Below are positions 46,492 to 55,582 of a stretch of 64,000 nt of DNA, piece after piece. Source of the stretch: Aquisediminimonas profunda (GTDB lineage Bacteria > Pseudomonadota > Alphaproteobacteria > Sphingomonadales > Sphingomonadaceae); assembly GCF_019443285.1 (NCBI RefSeq), contig NZ_CP080327.1:2724001-2788000 (forward strand). The letters are read 5' to 3'. The notes beneath the pieces were generated by a model. The model made no database searches. It worked only from the letters and a program-made list of their open reading frames with translations, and was not told the DNA's origin. Position 1 is the stretch's first letter. Every line of letters starts with the position of its first letter. Made by a program: the position numbers and the translations under genes.

Positions 46492-48084
46492 TCAGTTGAG
46501 GCGGAATCCGGCAGCCCATGCCGCATACGTGCCGTCAAGATGACTATCGAGCGCGCCGCTGGTTGTCGGAAAACCGCCTGAAAGCGTATAGCCACCAACA
46601 AATATGTTCAATCCATCTGGCGAGATCGCCGAATCCCGAGCGGAATCCTCGGCGGAGCCCCCTAGGAAAGTGAAATAACGAAGCGACGACAAATCCGACG
46701 ATAGGACTGCAACGAAACCATCCAAACCGCCTCCAAGCCTCGCCTGAGGCACACCTGCCGTCGCCGACAAGTTGCTCGATGATGTTTCTCCGCTGATCAC
46801 AACAGCATCAGCTGAGCCATTGCGGTGCAACACATTTATGCCCTGGACCATTTCATCCCCGCTACCGCCAAACAAGCTGGACGCAAGCAGGCGCGATCCA
46901 TCGGCTGACAGTATAGAGACGAAAGTGTCGGACCGTCCACCGAACTGCGGCTGCAGGACGTTAGCGGTGACTGGAAAATTGACCGATTGCGTAGAGCCCG
47001 TAACATAAATGCGCCCGACATTGTCGATCGCGAGAACGTGGGTCTCAATATCCTCGTTCTGTGAGCCGCCCAGATAAGACACAAAGCCGATTTGGTCATT
47101 GGATGAAAACTTCATCACCACCATGTCGGCGCCGCCTGCGTTGCGCGATTGATAGGATCCGGGTGTTGTCGCGATGCTGAGACCCTTGTCAACTGAGGCA
47201 ACAGCGACGCCACCATTGGGATCGACACGTATTGATGCGACCCCTGTCGATTGTCCCTGGTAGCCGGGCGACCCACCAAAGTAGGTTCCGTATTCTGCAT
47301 GCGTCGCGTCTGCACTCAAGCGCACATATGCAGCGTCGCGGCCGTCCTGAATCGTCTTCTGCCAAGCATTGGCTGTAATGAAGGACGTTATCGGCAGGCT
47401 GACATTCACAACGGCGAGATAGGCCCTGCCTTGTGCATCAATGTCAATATCGCGCAGAAATGCGTCACCCGCATCGCCAACATAGGTTGACCAGATCAGA
47501 CGACTGCCATCGGCACTGAGCTTCGCAACGAACCCGTCCTGCTGCCCATATTGTGCGTTTGGCGTGCTATCGCCCGCAAAGTTGGGTTGCACTACGCCTG
47601 CGGTGGTTGGAAATCCGGGTCCAGCCCTGCCTCCCACATAGACAGAACCGTCGGTGCCGACGCGGACAGCATAGGCGCGTTCATAATTTGGCCCGCCCAG
47701 AAATGTAGACCAAATGATGTGACCATCGGGTGCCATTTTTACCACAAATGCATCGCTGGCGCCTTGCAAGCCAACGGCGCTTCCACCGCCACCAAATGAG
47801 CGGTCATAGGCACCCGCTGTGGTCGGAAAATCGGATGCAGTTGTTCCGCCGACCAAGTAAATATTGCCTTGGGCATCAAGTGCAACGCCACGCGTTTCTT
47901 CGTATCCGCTGCCCGATGCGCCATCCAGCAAGGTGGAAAACGTCAAACCCGTAAGCGGCGGTGGTGGCGAAGGAGAGGGCGTTGGTGTCGGCGTAGGCCC
48001 CGGCGGCGTAGCTTGCGTTCCTCCGCCGCCGCAGCTCGCTAGCGCAAGCGCCAGCGCCGCAGTCAAACCAACACATCTGACCAT
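46492..48084 (-). CDS. SBBP beta-propeller repeat lipoprotein
   Basis: 530 residues. The lipoprotein signal ends LALASC (Cys 18), followed by GGGG and a Pro/Thr/Ser linker (PTPTPSPSPPPP). The body has at least seven SBBP-type repeats with the pattern GVALDAQGNIYLVGGT-x-S-x-FPTT-x-G-A and WSTFLGG-x-x-E. These are expected to form a beta-propeller on the cell surface. Ligand unknown. It is monocistronic, between the dehalogenase-like gene and an IS remnant. Confidence 0.88.
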   Translation of the reverse strand: MVRCVGLTAALALALASCGGGGTQATPPGPTPTPTPSPSPPPPLTGLTFSTLLDGASGSGYEETRGVALDAQGNIYLVGGTTASDFPTTAGAYDRSFGGGGSAVGLQGASDAFVVKMAPDGHIIWSTFLGGPNYERAYAVRVGTDGSVYVGGRAGPGFPTTAGVVQPNFAGDSTPNAQYGQQDGFVAKLSADGSRLIWSTYVGDAGDAFLRDIDIDAQGRAYLAVVNVSLPITSFITANAWQKTIQDGRDAAYVRLSADATHAEYGTYFGGSPGYQGQSTGVASIRVDPNGGVAVASVDKGLSIATTPGSYQSRNAGGADMVVMKFSSNDQIGFVSYLGGSQNEDIETHVLAIDNVGRIYVTGSTQSVNFPVTANVLQPQFGGRSDTFVSILSADGSRLLASSLFGGSGDEMVQGINVLHRNGSADAVVISGETSSSNLSATAGVPQARLGGGLDGFVAVLSSDLSSLRYFTFLGGSAEDSARDSAISPDGLNIFVGGYTLSGGFPTTSGALDSHLDGTYAAWAAGFRLN

Positions 48085-48199
48085 TAATTATTGCCTTTGG
48101 AAACTCGCTGAAATCGGAAAGCGCCTACTATGGCGGACAAGATCAATGCAAATGGAAAGAGATGAACGCACCGATAGAGGCGGCGATGTGCAACGTGGT

Positions 48200-48737
48200 C
48201 ATGCTTTGCCATACCGTTTCAGTGCCTTCTTCAGCAACAGAAGTACTGCACCTTTGTCGCGTTTTCTCGAGGTTTAGCTCTCAAGAACCACACCTTCGTG
48301 TTCGACCGCGCGCCACATGTAGTTCAGCTTGCCAAAGACGATGGCTTCGCAGCCCTTCGGGTTACGAACGCCTCATCAAGGCGTAACTTCCACTGCGGCA
48401 ACCCGCTCTTCCTGATCACCAGCAGGCCCCGGAAATCAGCCGCGAACAAAGGTCCAGACCTGTCCCACTTGGGAGGCACAGCTCCAATGACGGAGGCATG
48501 GCGAGGGCCGCGAGGCACAATCTCACGGCAATTGTAGGTCCAGAGTTCGAATGGCAGAACTGCCGCATTTCGCCACGACGGCGGAAAGTGCACTTGCATC
48601 TTCGCGACCCTGAGGATGATCCCGGTCGACGACTTGCAAGAACGAAACGGGCTGGCTTGTTTGCATGATCTCGGCGCCGCACAGCCCTGCCGTCAACCAC
48701 TCAACTATCAATCAGGCGCGTTTGCTTTACCGGCACC
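48200..48737 (-). pseudogene. IS6-family transposase remnant, frameshifted
   Basis: Read on the minus strand, segments of an IS6-type transposase appear in changing frames. 48550-48360 gives RNAAVLPFELW, CREIV, WDRSGPLFAADF and QWKLRLDEAFV (cf. RNVEDLLFERG, CHETV, WNRFGPLFAGDI, QWKWHLDEMYV of sphingomonad IS6 elements). Further down, after a frameshift, come MWRAVEHEGVVLES and LLKKALKRYG (48240-48203). The 5' terminus at 48737 (GGTGCCGGTAAAGCAAACG) matches the element at 60418. The C-terminal third and the other end are missing. Confidence 0.8.
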
Positions 48738-48824
48738 CGTGCCTGCAGTTCTGATCCGCAAGTGCTGCACGAAATGGAAAGAGACGCGGAGTCATGGCCG
48801 ACGCAGCGCCCTTTTCTATGGCGT

Positions 48825-49541
48825 TCACGGTGCAGACATTGCCGCGCCATCGACAAAGATGCCATGACCGCTGATGAAGCCTGCCCCATCCGAAAGTAGG
48901 AAGGCAATCGCGCTGGCAATGTCACCCGGCTGCCCGAGCCGCTTCAGCGCCGCTTTGTTACGCCAGAATTCGGCAAAGGCGGGATCAGAACTGAACGCGC
49001 CGGCCGTCATCGGAGTCTCGATGGCCCCGGGCTGCACACAATTCACGGTAATGCCATCCACGCCCAATTCGCTTGCCATGGCCTTGGTCATCCCGAGAAC
49101 CGCGTGCTTTGATGCGGCATACGCAACAAGCCCCGGCGCACCGAAACTCGACATTACCGATCCAATCAACACCACCCTGCCTCGACCGCATTCGCGCAGC
49201 GCCGGAACGGCGGCGCGCACCAGCTTGAACGGCGCTGTTACGTTGATCGCAAGCGTGCGATCCCACATCGAGTCTTCGAAGTTTTCGAGCGTATTGCCCT
49301 GCACCACCCCAGCGCAGGCGACCACGCTATCGAGCCCGCCCATCGCTGCGATTGCAGCTGCAACAATCTGTTCGCTTGCCCCTGCACCAGTCACATCGAT
49401 CTGCAGCTCAGCCTCGCCCGCCAGATCGACGCGGAACACCTGCGCGCCTTGCTCGCGGGCAAGCGCCGCTGTCGCTGCGCCGATGCCTGATCCCCCCCCG
49501 GTAACGATAATGCGGCGGCCCTCCAGCATCAGCGGGTTCAT
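48825..49541 (-). CDS. SDR family oxidoreductase
   Basis: 238 residues. TGGGSGIGAATAAL (cofactor), D of RVDLAG (NAD preference), CAGVVQG (NAG variant), LIGSVMSS with the catalytic Ser, YAASKHAV (Tyr/Lys) and PGAIETPM. Substrate unknown. A run of eight G/C lies within the codons of the glycine motif (49494-49501). It lies between IS remnants with no operon partner. Confidence 0.9.
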   Translation of the reverse strand: MNPLMLEGRRIIVTGGGSGIGAATAALAREQGAQVFRVDLAGEAELQIDVTGAGASEQIVAAAIAAMGGLDSVVACAGVVQGNTLENFEDSMWDRTLAINVTAPFKLVRAAVPALRECGRGRVVLIGSVMSSFGAPGLVAYAASKHAVLGMTKAMASELGVDGITVNCVQPGAIETPMTAGAFSSDPAFAEFWRNKAALKRLGQPGDIASAIAFLLSDGAGFISGHGIFVDGAAMSAP

Positions 49542-49670
49542 GCCTTGGCCCTTTCATGCATTGCGAGCGATGCCATCGAGGAGATGGCATTTCCAATCAC
49601 GCGGCAACAAATCGGATTGTCATAAGTCACTTCATCATCTCCTGGTTACAGATAGCCTGCCCCCGTAACC

Positions 49671-49744
49671 GAATGGTGCAGTTGCCTTTACAGTGCCCCT
49701 TACAGGCTCAATTTTCAATCAGGTGCGTTTGCTTCTACAGGACC
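49671..49744. mobile_element. paired IS6-family terminal remnants
   Basis: TGCAGTTGCCTTTACAGTGCC (part of 49677-49697) resembles an IS 3' end. About 15 bp on, the reverse complement of 49744-49712 begins GGTCCTGTAGAAGCAAACGC and continues ACCTGATTG, the 5' end seen at 48737 and 60418. No transposase remains between them. Confidence 0.5.
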
Positions 49745-50117
49745 TTCCCAATTGTGCGTGTCGAGTGAAATGAGGGGTGCAAAGCCAGCCAAATGCGCCG
49801 CATTTACAAGCTGCTCCCTTATCGAAGAACTTTTAGTGGAATTTTTGATGGTGTTATCGGCCGAACTGCAAATTATCTCACACTTGCACAATTGTGCCCT
49901 TTATTGTGGTCGCCTAAGACTTTTGGTCATCAATCAGGAACGATCGAAAGCTGCTTTTACTTCAATTGCCCTGTAAAGACCGGAAAGAGGTCGACGCCGC
50001 AACGGCAATCATCGCGCTTGGCGAGCCGCGAACAGATGGTCCGTTAACGGTCCCGATTCGTCGTTCGCAACCACATTGTTTGAAAATGATCGCACTAATT
50101 CCGAAGCGGGATGTCCG
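49745..50117. other. gene-free gap
   Basis: Open frames here are short and match no family I recognise. The composition is more AT-rich than its neighbours, in keeping with decayed insertion DNA next to the IS ends at 49671-49744. Confidence 0.4.
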
Positions 50118-50591
50118 TTAATTGTCGCATGCTGAATAGTCCCCAGCACGGCAAGCGTCTACGGCGCGGCGCCAATCATCCATTTGCCGCGCGAAGCGCA
50201 CACGACTGCGGGCATAGTTCGCCATGGCGCGTTGGTAGTCTTGAAACCGAGCGGCATATTCGTTGGCCGCTTCACTGCTGGCTAAATGCGCAGCGTGCCA
50301 AAGTTGTGCCCTGCGCGCATCGCGCTGACAAACCTTCGCACTTTCCTCGAGGTTGAGTTGGCGGATCATCTCGCGGTCGTGCGCGCGACCTGCGGGATAT
50401 TTCCACAATCCCAACCTTAGGCCCGATGACTCTTCATCGGGCCATTTCGCATAAATGCGAATAGAAGCGCAAACGTCGGCAATGGGATGGATAGCGAACG
50501 TTCCAAAGTCCTCTCGTGGTGCCTTTACAACACCGGACCAAAGTCCTTTCGGTCGCGCCCAAATGTTGCTCAGGATTGCCGAACGGTTCAC
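50118..50591 (-). CDS. hypothetical protein with Tyr/Arg-rich C-terminal helix
   Basis: 157 residues. The C-terminal half (YAARFQDYQRAMANYARSRV, then QMDDWRRAVDACRAGDYSACDN) resembles sphingomonad hypothetical proteins that end with a W-R-x-x-V-x-A-C-x-x-G-x-Y-x-x-C motif. The N-terminal half has no signal peptide and no family resemblance, which suggests that the original start was lost or fused after nearby IS activity. Function unknown. Confidence 0.5.
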   Translation of the reverse strand: MNRSAILSNIWARPKGLWSGVVKAPREDFGTFAIHPIADVCASIRIYAKWPDEESSGLRLGLWKYPAGRAHDREMIRQLNLEESAKVCQRDARRAQLWHAAHLASSEAANEYAARFQDYQRAMANYARSRVRFARQMDDWRRAVDACRAGDYSACDN

Positions 50592-50652
50592 TGGAAACGC
50601 CTGTCGTAAACGCCTAAAAATTCATGAAGGTTGAAAGTCCGAGGAGGTCTGG

Positions 50653-51381
50653 ATGGCGATCACCAACACTGAAAGCGGCACCAATGTCTGCGAGGTGGCG
50701 CAAGGCATCTGGCGCATCAATACACCCGTCGCGATTGATGGCGGCAAGGGGTTCTCGTTCAACCAATATTTGGTGCAGGCTGACCGCCCGCTGCTTTTCC
50801 ACACCGGTCCGCGTCAGCTTTTTCCCATAGTGCGAGAGGCGGTGGACCATGTCATGCCCGCTTCACAACTTCACTATATCGGCTTCTGCCACGTGGAAGC
50901 GGACGAATGCGGCGCGCTGAACCAATGGCTGCAAATCGCACCGCACGCTGTTCCGCTTTGCGGCGCAGTGGCTGCCATGACCACCATTGGCGATATTGCC
51001 GAAAGGCCACCACGCGTGATGACCGATGGCGAGGTGCTCGATATTGGAGGACGGCAAGTCGAGTGGCTCGCTGCGCCGCACGTACCCCATGGCTGGGACA
51101 ACGGATTCCTGTTTGAACGGGCGACGGCTACCCTGTTCTGCGGTGATTTGTTCACTCAAGGTGGCGGCGGCGCTGATGCCTTGACCGAGACTGATATCCT
51201 CGAACCGAGCGAAGACTTTCGTCGGGCAATGGACTATTATGCTCACAGCCCGGACACCCGGCAAACACTGGCTCGACTGGCTGGCACCAAACCAAGAACT
51301 CTTGCTTGCATGCATGGCAGCGCCTGGCGCGGCGACGGGGCTGCGCTGCTTATGCGGCTAGCGGATGCTCTGTGCGCCTGA
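50653..51381 (+). CDS. MBL-fold ODP (oxygen-binding diiron) protein
   Basis: 242 residues; GAGGAGG ribosome site. Instead of HxHxDH it has HVEADECGAL, the HxExD form of flavodiiron (ODP) metallo-beta-lactamase domains. HVPHGWDNG, FCGDLFTQGG and ACMHGSAWRG supply further metal ligands. Such domains bind a diiron site and reduce O2 or NO in flavodiiron proteins, but no flavodoxin domain is attached here. Its place beside NO reductase genes supports a role in NO or O2 sensing/detoxification (inference). Confidence 0.82.
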   Translation: MAITNTESGTNVCEVAQGIWRINTPVAIDGGKGFSFNQYLVQADRPLLFHTGPRQLFPIVREAVDHVMPASQLHYIGFCHVEADECGALNQWLQIAPHAVPLCGAVAAMTTIGDIAERPPRVMTDGEVLDIGGRQVEWLAAPHVPHGWDNGFLFERATATLFCGDLFTQGGGGADALTETDILEPSEDFRRAMDYYAHSPDTRQTLARLAGTKPRTLACMHGSAWRGDGAALLMRLADALCA

Positions 51382-51538
51382 ATGCCCCCCCAAACTTGGA
51401 CACATCGGAAAGTATGAGCCAAGGTGGCACGCGCATTCCCGCGTGACAGAGCTAAATCTTATCAGCTTGCCTGTCTAAGAGCCAAGGGGAGTTCGTTTTT
51501 CCGAACGCGCCTTTTGCGAGGCGTTCCCTGCTCGAAGA

Positions 51539-53851
51539 CTAGTTTGCGGGGTCGGTGACGTTGCTGTCAGTCGGATGCGAACTCGTCTCTCGCAGAGCAG
51601 GCACGAACGCCCGGAACATGAACCACGCAAAGGCGAAGACACCGACGCTGAAGACAATATCTCCAGGAACCCGCGCCCAGACCAGCGCCTGCATAATCGG
51701 GCTATGGATGAATTCCGCGGAACGTGCATAGGCATAACCATGCTCTACACTGGTATAGGTCTGGAGAATGCCCTGCGGGAGCAGCGATAGGAAAGTCATC
51801 ATCGCAATGCCAATGTTGAGCGACCAGAAGGCAATCTTGAGCGACTTCTGATGCCACTGCGCCACATCGGTGAGCCCGCGCATGCAATAGAGTGTCAGGC
51901 CCAGCCCGAGCATCCCATAAACGCCGAACAGGGCAGCATGACCATGGTTGGCAGTCGTGTTGAGCCCCTGCATGTAATAGAGTGCGATGGGCGGATTGAT
52001 CAGGAACCCGAACAACCCCGCACCGACCAGATTCCAGAAAAGGACGGCTGAAAAGAACATGAAGGGCCAGTGATACGTCCGCTCCCACTCAGCCTCATGC
52101 TCAACCTTGTGGCGCGTGTAGGCCTCAAAGCCGACGACCAGCAGTGGCACGACTTCAAGCGCAGAAGCCATTGCGCCAACGGCGATCACTGAGGTGGGCG
52201 TTCCGCTGAAATACAGGTGGTGGAATGTACCAAGCACCCCACCGAACAGAAAGATGATGGTGGCAAAAAGCACCATCACGGTAGCGGTTGACGTCCGCAA
52301 AATGCCCATGCGAACGAACAATAGCGAGATAATGGCGGTGGCGAAGACCTCGAAAATGCCCTCCACCCAAAGATGCACAACCCACCAGCGCCAATACTCC
52401 ATAACTGCAATATTTGTATGCTGACCCCACATAAGCCCGGCACCGTAGAGAAGGCCGATGGCCAGCGCCGATACAAGCACGAGATAGATTAGCGATTTGC
52501 TGCCTTTCTCCTGAAGCACGGGCCATAGAGCACGCACCACCAACGCAACCCACAAGAGCAAGCCAATCAGCAAATATATCTGCCAGAACCTGCCGAGATC
52601 GACATATTCATAACCCTGATGCCCAAACCAGAAATTGGCCGTCAAGCTGTTGAAGAAGCGGTGAACCGCCGCCCATTGCCCCGCAAACGAACCGATCACG
52701 ATGATCAGCAGGCTGATGAACAGGAAATTCACACCAAAACGCTGAAACTTGGGGTCTCGACCGGCGAGCATGGGCGCAACGTATAGCCCGGTGGCCAGCC
52801 ATGCCGTGGCGATCCACAGCACGGCGAGTTGGGTGTGCCAGGTGCGCGTTATTGCATAGGGCAGATATTCGGCAAAAGGCAGGCCATAAAGACCCTGCCC
52901 TTCCACTGCATAATGTGCCGTCACAATTCCCAGCAGCACCTGAGTCACGAACAGTCCACAGACTACCCAGAAATACTTTGCGGTCGCTCTCATGGATGGC
53001 GTGATGACCGCTGCGGCAAGATTGTCGGACAGGGCCAAACCCTGTTCAGGCAAGATATCACTGCGCCAGACGTCGAACTGCTTGGCATAATAGGCAATCA
53101 GCGCGCCTGCGCCCGCCAACAGGAGGATGACCGAGGCGAGGCTCCACAGCAAAGTTCCGGTTGTCGGCACATTGCCGACCAACGGTTCGTGCGGCCAATT
53201 GCTGGTATAAGTGATGGTGTCGCCGGGGCGGTTGGTGGTCGCGCCCCAGGCCGTCCAGAAATAGAAGGCCGAAACCTGCCGGGCCTCTTCAGGCGATAGC
53301 TGTCCATAGACCGGAAAGGCATAGGCTTCGCGCAGCGCCAATGCCACTCCGTCATTGCCTTGGTATAGGCTCACAAAGTGCGTCTGCACTTTTTTGATTG
53401 CCGCGGCGCGGGTGTCGCTGACCGTTATGATCCCGGTCGCCGGATCATAGCTGTTGGTGCGCATTTCCTCACGCAGTGCGGCCTTTTGTACGGCTTGTGC
53501 CTGCGCGGCAGTCAGCCCCGGCAGGGGTTTCGCTGAAGACAAGGCAAGGCGCGCTTCTGCTTCCCGGTGCAACCAGTCGGCAGTCCAATCGGGGGCGAGG
53601 TAGCTGCCATGACCCCAGATCGAGCCTTGCTCCATACCTCCAATTGACTGCCAGACATTTTGCCCGGCTTCAATGTCAGCGCGTGTGAACAGTGTTTCCC
53701 CACTCGCTGATTTGACTGTCTCGGGGATCGGCGGAGCCTGCTGATAAATCTGCTGTCCAAGGAGTAGCATGATGCCAAACATGACGACCATGCCAACAAC
53801 CAGAATCGTCCAGAGCCGCTTGACGCTGAACGTCGTTTCATAGCTTTCCAT
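51539..53851 (-). CDS. norZ: quinol-dependent nitric oxide reductase (qNOR)
   Basis: 770 residues from ATG 53851. An N-terminal extension with a periplasmic domain (TRADIEAGQNVWQSIGGMEQGSIWGHGSYLAPDW) fused to a 14-helix haem-copper-oxidase core is the qNOR mark. RTWHTQLAVLW, EYWRWWVVHLWVEGIFEVF (FeB His and Glu) and GTFHHLYFSGTP hold haem/FeB ligands; GHAALFGVYGMLG follows. It reduces two NO to N2O using quinol at the inner membrane. Last gene of the trHb-DUF1971-CopD-qNOR operon. Confidence 0.95.
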   Translation of the reverse strand: MESYETTFSVKRLWTILVVGMVVMFGIMLLLGQQIYQQAPPIPETVKSASGETLFTRADIEAGQNVWQSIGGMEQGSIWGHGSYLAPDWTADWLHREAEARLALSSAKPLPGLTAAQAQAVQKAALREEMRTNSYDPATGIITVSDTRAAAIKKVQTHFVSLYQGNDGVALALREAYAFPVYGQLSPEEARQVSAFYFWTAWGATTNRPGDTITYTSNWPHEPLVGNVPTTGTLLWSLASVILLLAGAGALIAYYAKQFDVWRSDILPEQGLALSDNLAAAVITPSMRATAKYFWVVCGLFVTQVLLGIVTAHYAVEGQGLYGLPFAEYLPYAITRTWHTQLAVLWIATAWLATGLYVAPMLAGRDPKFQRFGVNFLFISLLIIVIGSFAGQWAAVHRFFNSLTANFWFGHQGYEYVDLGRFWQIYLLIGLLLWVALVVRALWPVLQEKGSKSLIYLVLVSALAIGLLYGAGLMWGQHTNIAVMEYWRWWVVHLWVEGIFEVFATAIISLLFVRMGILRTSTATVMVLFATIIFLFGGVLGTFHHLYFSGTPTSVIAVGAMASALEVVPLLVVGFEAYTRHKVEHEAEWERTYHWPFMFFSAVLFWNLVGAGLFGFLINPPIALYYMQGLNTTANHGHAALFGVYGMLGLGLTLYCMRGLTDVAQWHQKSLKIAFWSLNIGIAMMTFLSLLPQGILQTYTSVEHGYAYARSAEFIHSPIMQALVWARVPGDIVFSVGVFAFAWFMFRAFVPALRETSSHPTDSNVTDPAN

Positions 53852-53871
53852 GGTAGTTCCCCCCAAGAAGT

Positions 53872-54336
53872 TCAGAAAAGCCCGTGGCTGCCACCGACAG
53901 CGCCGAACACGGTCAAAGCGCCCATAATGCCCAGCACCTGATGCAGCCGCATCATGCGCCCAAAATCAGCTTCCGGCGTAAGGGATTGTGCCATGCGGTG
54001 GTGCAGCACCAAGGGCTCCAGCACGAACAGCATGAGCGCCAATATCGCCCATAACGCCACCATCAGATGCATCCACCAGAACCGAAGCTCGCCAAACCGG
54101 CTCCACATATCGGCGCGGTAAATCAACCACAGCCCGCTCGCACCGGCCAGCGTGACCCAGATCCGCGCCTGCCATGCAAAGCGGCTCTCAATCTGCTGGA
54201 ACCGGAACAGGCGATCAGCGGGCTCCTCATTGGCCCTGAGTGCCGGCATGAGAGTCCAGGTGACAAAGCCGACACCGCCGATCCAAAACAGTACCGCGAT
54301 CACATGGATGGCACGCGCCAGAGCAATGTCATCCAT
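53872..54336 (-). CDS. CopD/DUF2269-like four-helix membrane protein
   Basis: 154 residues, four membrane helices: LARAIHVIAVLFWIGGVGFVT, IWVTLAGASGLWLIY, FWWMHLMVALWAILALMLFV and LHQVLGIMGALTVFGAVG. Conserved His residues near helix ends (IHV, MHL, LHH, LHQ) resemble haem- or copper-binding CopD-type proteins. It is 20 bp upstream of qNOR and overlaps DUF1971 by 8 bp. Inference: accessory membrane cytochrome or assembly factor for NO reductase. Confidence 0.8.
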   Translation of the reverse strand: MDDIALARAIHVIAVLFWIGGVGFVTWTLMPALRANEEPADRLFRFQQIESRFAWQARIWVTLAGASGLWLIYRADMWSRFGELRFWWMHLMVALWAILALMLFVLEPLVLHHRMAQSLTPEADFGRMMRLHQVLGIMGALTVFGAVGGSHGLF

Positions 54337-54619
54337 TGGTCGCCCCCTCATTCAGGTCTGGACGTTCGTGAAAGAATTCAACCTGCATGCGCATCGCGCC
54401 AGCCGGCACAACATAATGTGTGGCCTGAGGAGGAATGATGGCCGGAGAATCGGGCGTCACGCGATGTTCAATGCGTGGTTCGGTGAAAATCAACCGGACC
54501 TCGCCTTCCAGGACGCGCAGCAGCCCCCAAGCACCCGCTTTGGTGCGGTGATCATTCCGCAGCGCAGCGGGCAATGTCTGGTTATCGAATATGGGGGATG
54601 CGGCATAGGGTGCAGACAT
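54329..54619 (-). CDS. DUF1971 (tellurite-resistance-like cupin) protein
   Basis: 96 residues, a single small cupin. HRTKAGAWGLLRVLEGEVRLIF, then PQATHYVVPAGAMRMQVEFFHERP with conserved His positions. The family is also fused to TehB in some bacteria and often lies with NO-stress genes. It overlaps the trHb gene by 1 bp (TGATG) and CopD by 8 bp. Biochemical role unknown. Confidence 0.88.
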   Translation of the reverse strand: MSAPYAASPIFDNQTLPAALRNDHRTKAGAWGLLRVLEGEVRLIFTEPRIEHRVTPDSPAIIPPQATHYVVPAGAMRMQVEFFHERPDLNEGATNG

Positions 54620-55074
54620 CAGGCAGCCGCCTTGGCAGAAATCGCTGCCGGCCCGCCACGATCAACCTTGATGCCGGTCAGCAGACTTTCGCCAATGCGC
54701 CGCGCCGCATCGCGAAACTGGTTCGCGACTTGCTCGTTCGGCGCGATCCTGGTGAGGGTCGCGTCCCACACTGACTGCCAGCGTGCGAAATGCGCTGAAT
54801 CGAGCCCGCCAATCGCAATGTGCTTCTTCATCGGATTACCGCTGAAGCGGCCCGATTCCAGCAAGACCGAAGCCCAGAAATCCTTCATCCGCGCAAGATG
54901 GTACGGCCAGTCGTTAACCTTTGCGCCAAAGATTGGGCCGAGCATCGCATCTAGGCGAACCGCTTCGTAAAATTGCTCCACAAGCTGAGAGATGAAAGCA
55001 TCGTCGATGCCGCAAGCCAAGGCATCCGCCAACTTGCGGGCGCGTGCCTGGGCGACATGGTCCACCGCATTCAT
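54619..55074 (-). CDS. group III truncated haemoglobin
   Basis: 151 residues from ATG 55074. LVEQFYEAVRLDAMLGPIFGAKV (B-helix region) and HLARMKDFWASVLLESGRFSGNPMKKHIAI (E/F region with candidate proximal His), then ARWQSVWDATL match group III trHb. Such globins bind O2 and NO and act in NO detoxification. A further in-frame ATG at 55137 would lie in the NsrR sites, so 55074 is chosen. First gene of the operon divergent from nsrR. Confidence 0.92.
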   Translation of the reverse strand: MNAVDHVAQARARKLADALACGIDDAFISQLVEQFYEAVRLDAMLGPIFGAKVNDWPYHLARMKDFWASVLLESGRFSGNPMKKHIAIGGLDSAHFARWQSVWDATLTRIAPNEQVANQFRDAARRIGESLLTGIKVDRGGPAAISAKAAA

Positions 55075-55089
55075 AGTCTCGACTCGATT

Positions 55090-55112
55090 AAGATGTATTT
55101 CATTTGCATCGT
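55090..55112. promoter_or_regulatory. NsrR-like binding site 1
   Basis: AAGATGTATTT, C, ATTTGCATCGT: an 11-1-11 dyad matching the known NsrR consensus (AAGATGYATTT / AAATRCATCTT) at most positions. It lies 16 bp before the trHb start. Confidence 0.7.
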
Positions 55113-55131
55113 TTAGACGGTTGGCGATCAA

Positions 55132-55154
55132 ATGCAATATCTGATATGCATCTT
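55132..55154. promoter_or_regulatory. NsrR-like half-site 2 at the nsrR start
   Basis: The right arm ATATGCATCTT (55144-55154) matches an NsrR half-site; the left arm is poor. It abuts the nsrR ATG (55157), fitting autorepression. Confidence 0.5.
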
Positions 55155-55156
55155 TA

Positions 55157-55582
55157 ATGAGACTCTCGCTGCAAACGGACTATGCCCTCCGCACCCTCAT
55201 GTATCTGGCAGTGAAGGACGGCCATCATTCGATCGCTGATATCGCCAGAGCTTATGGCATTTCGAAGAACCACCTGATGAAGGTGGCGCAGCGGCTGACC
55301 GCGGAAGGCTTTGTTGATAGCGTACGTGGCCGAAGCGGCGGCCTCAAGCTCGCGAAGCCACCTGCGGAACTGAATGTGGGCGCGATTGTCCGTATCATGG
55401 AAGACACGGGCGCGTTCGTTGAGTGTTTTGACGCCAGGACCAACACCTGCGTGGTCACACCGGCATGCGGTTTACGCCATGCCCTTGCGGGTGCGCTCGA
55501 AGCCTTCGCAAATCATCTCGACGTAATCACTGTAGCCGACCTGATTCCAGATCAAGGAGCGTTCAGGCAGCGGCTCCCGTAG
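55157..55582 (+). CDS. nsrR: Rrf2 family NO-sensing regulator NsrR
   Basis: 141 residues. The Rrf2 winged helix begins MRLSLQTDYALRTLMYLA. SIADIARAYGISKNHLMKV is the recognition region and VRGRSGGLKLAKPP the wing. Three cysteines, C90, C98 and C104 (ECF...TCVVTPACGL), are in NsrR-type spacing for an Fe-S cluster. It is divergent from the NO-detoxification operon, with NsrR-like sites between. Expected to repress trHb-DUF1971-CopD-norZ until NO destroys the cluster. Confidence 0.93.
   Translation: MRLSLQTDYALRTLMYLAVKDGHHSIADIARAYGISKNHLMKVAQRLTAEGFVDSVRGRSGGLKLAKPPAELNVGAIVRIMEDTGAFVECFDARTNTCVVTPACGLRHALAGALEAFANHLDVITVADLIPDQGAFRQRLP

Noticed and set aside
48601-48720. Possible tRNA-like segment with TTCGAA near 48548
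   Set aside because: No cloverleaf can be formed; the region aligns with the IS6-family transposase remnant.
49793-50047. 84-codon open frame between IS ends and the hypothetical gene
   Set aside because: No recognisable family, no ribosome site, composition of decayed DNA.
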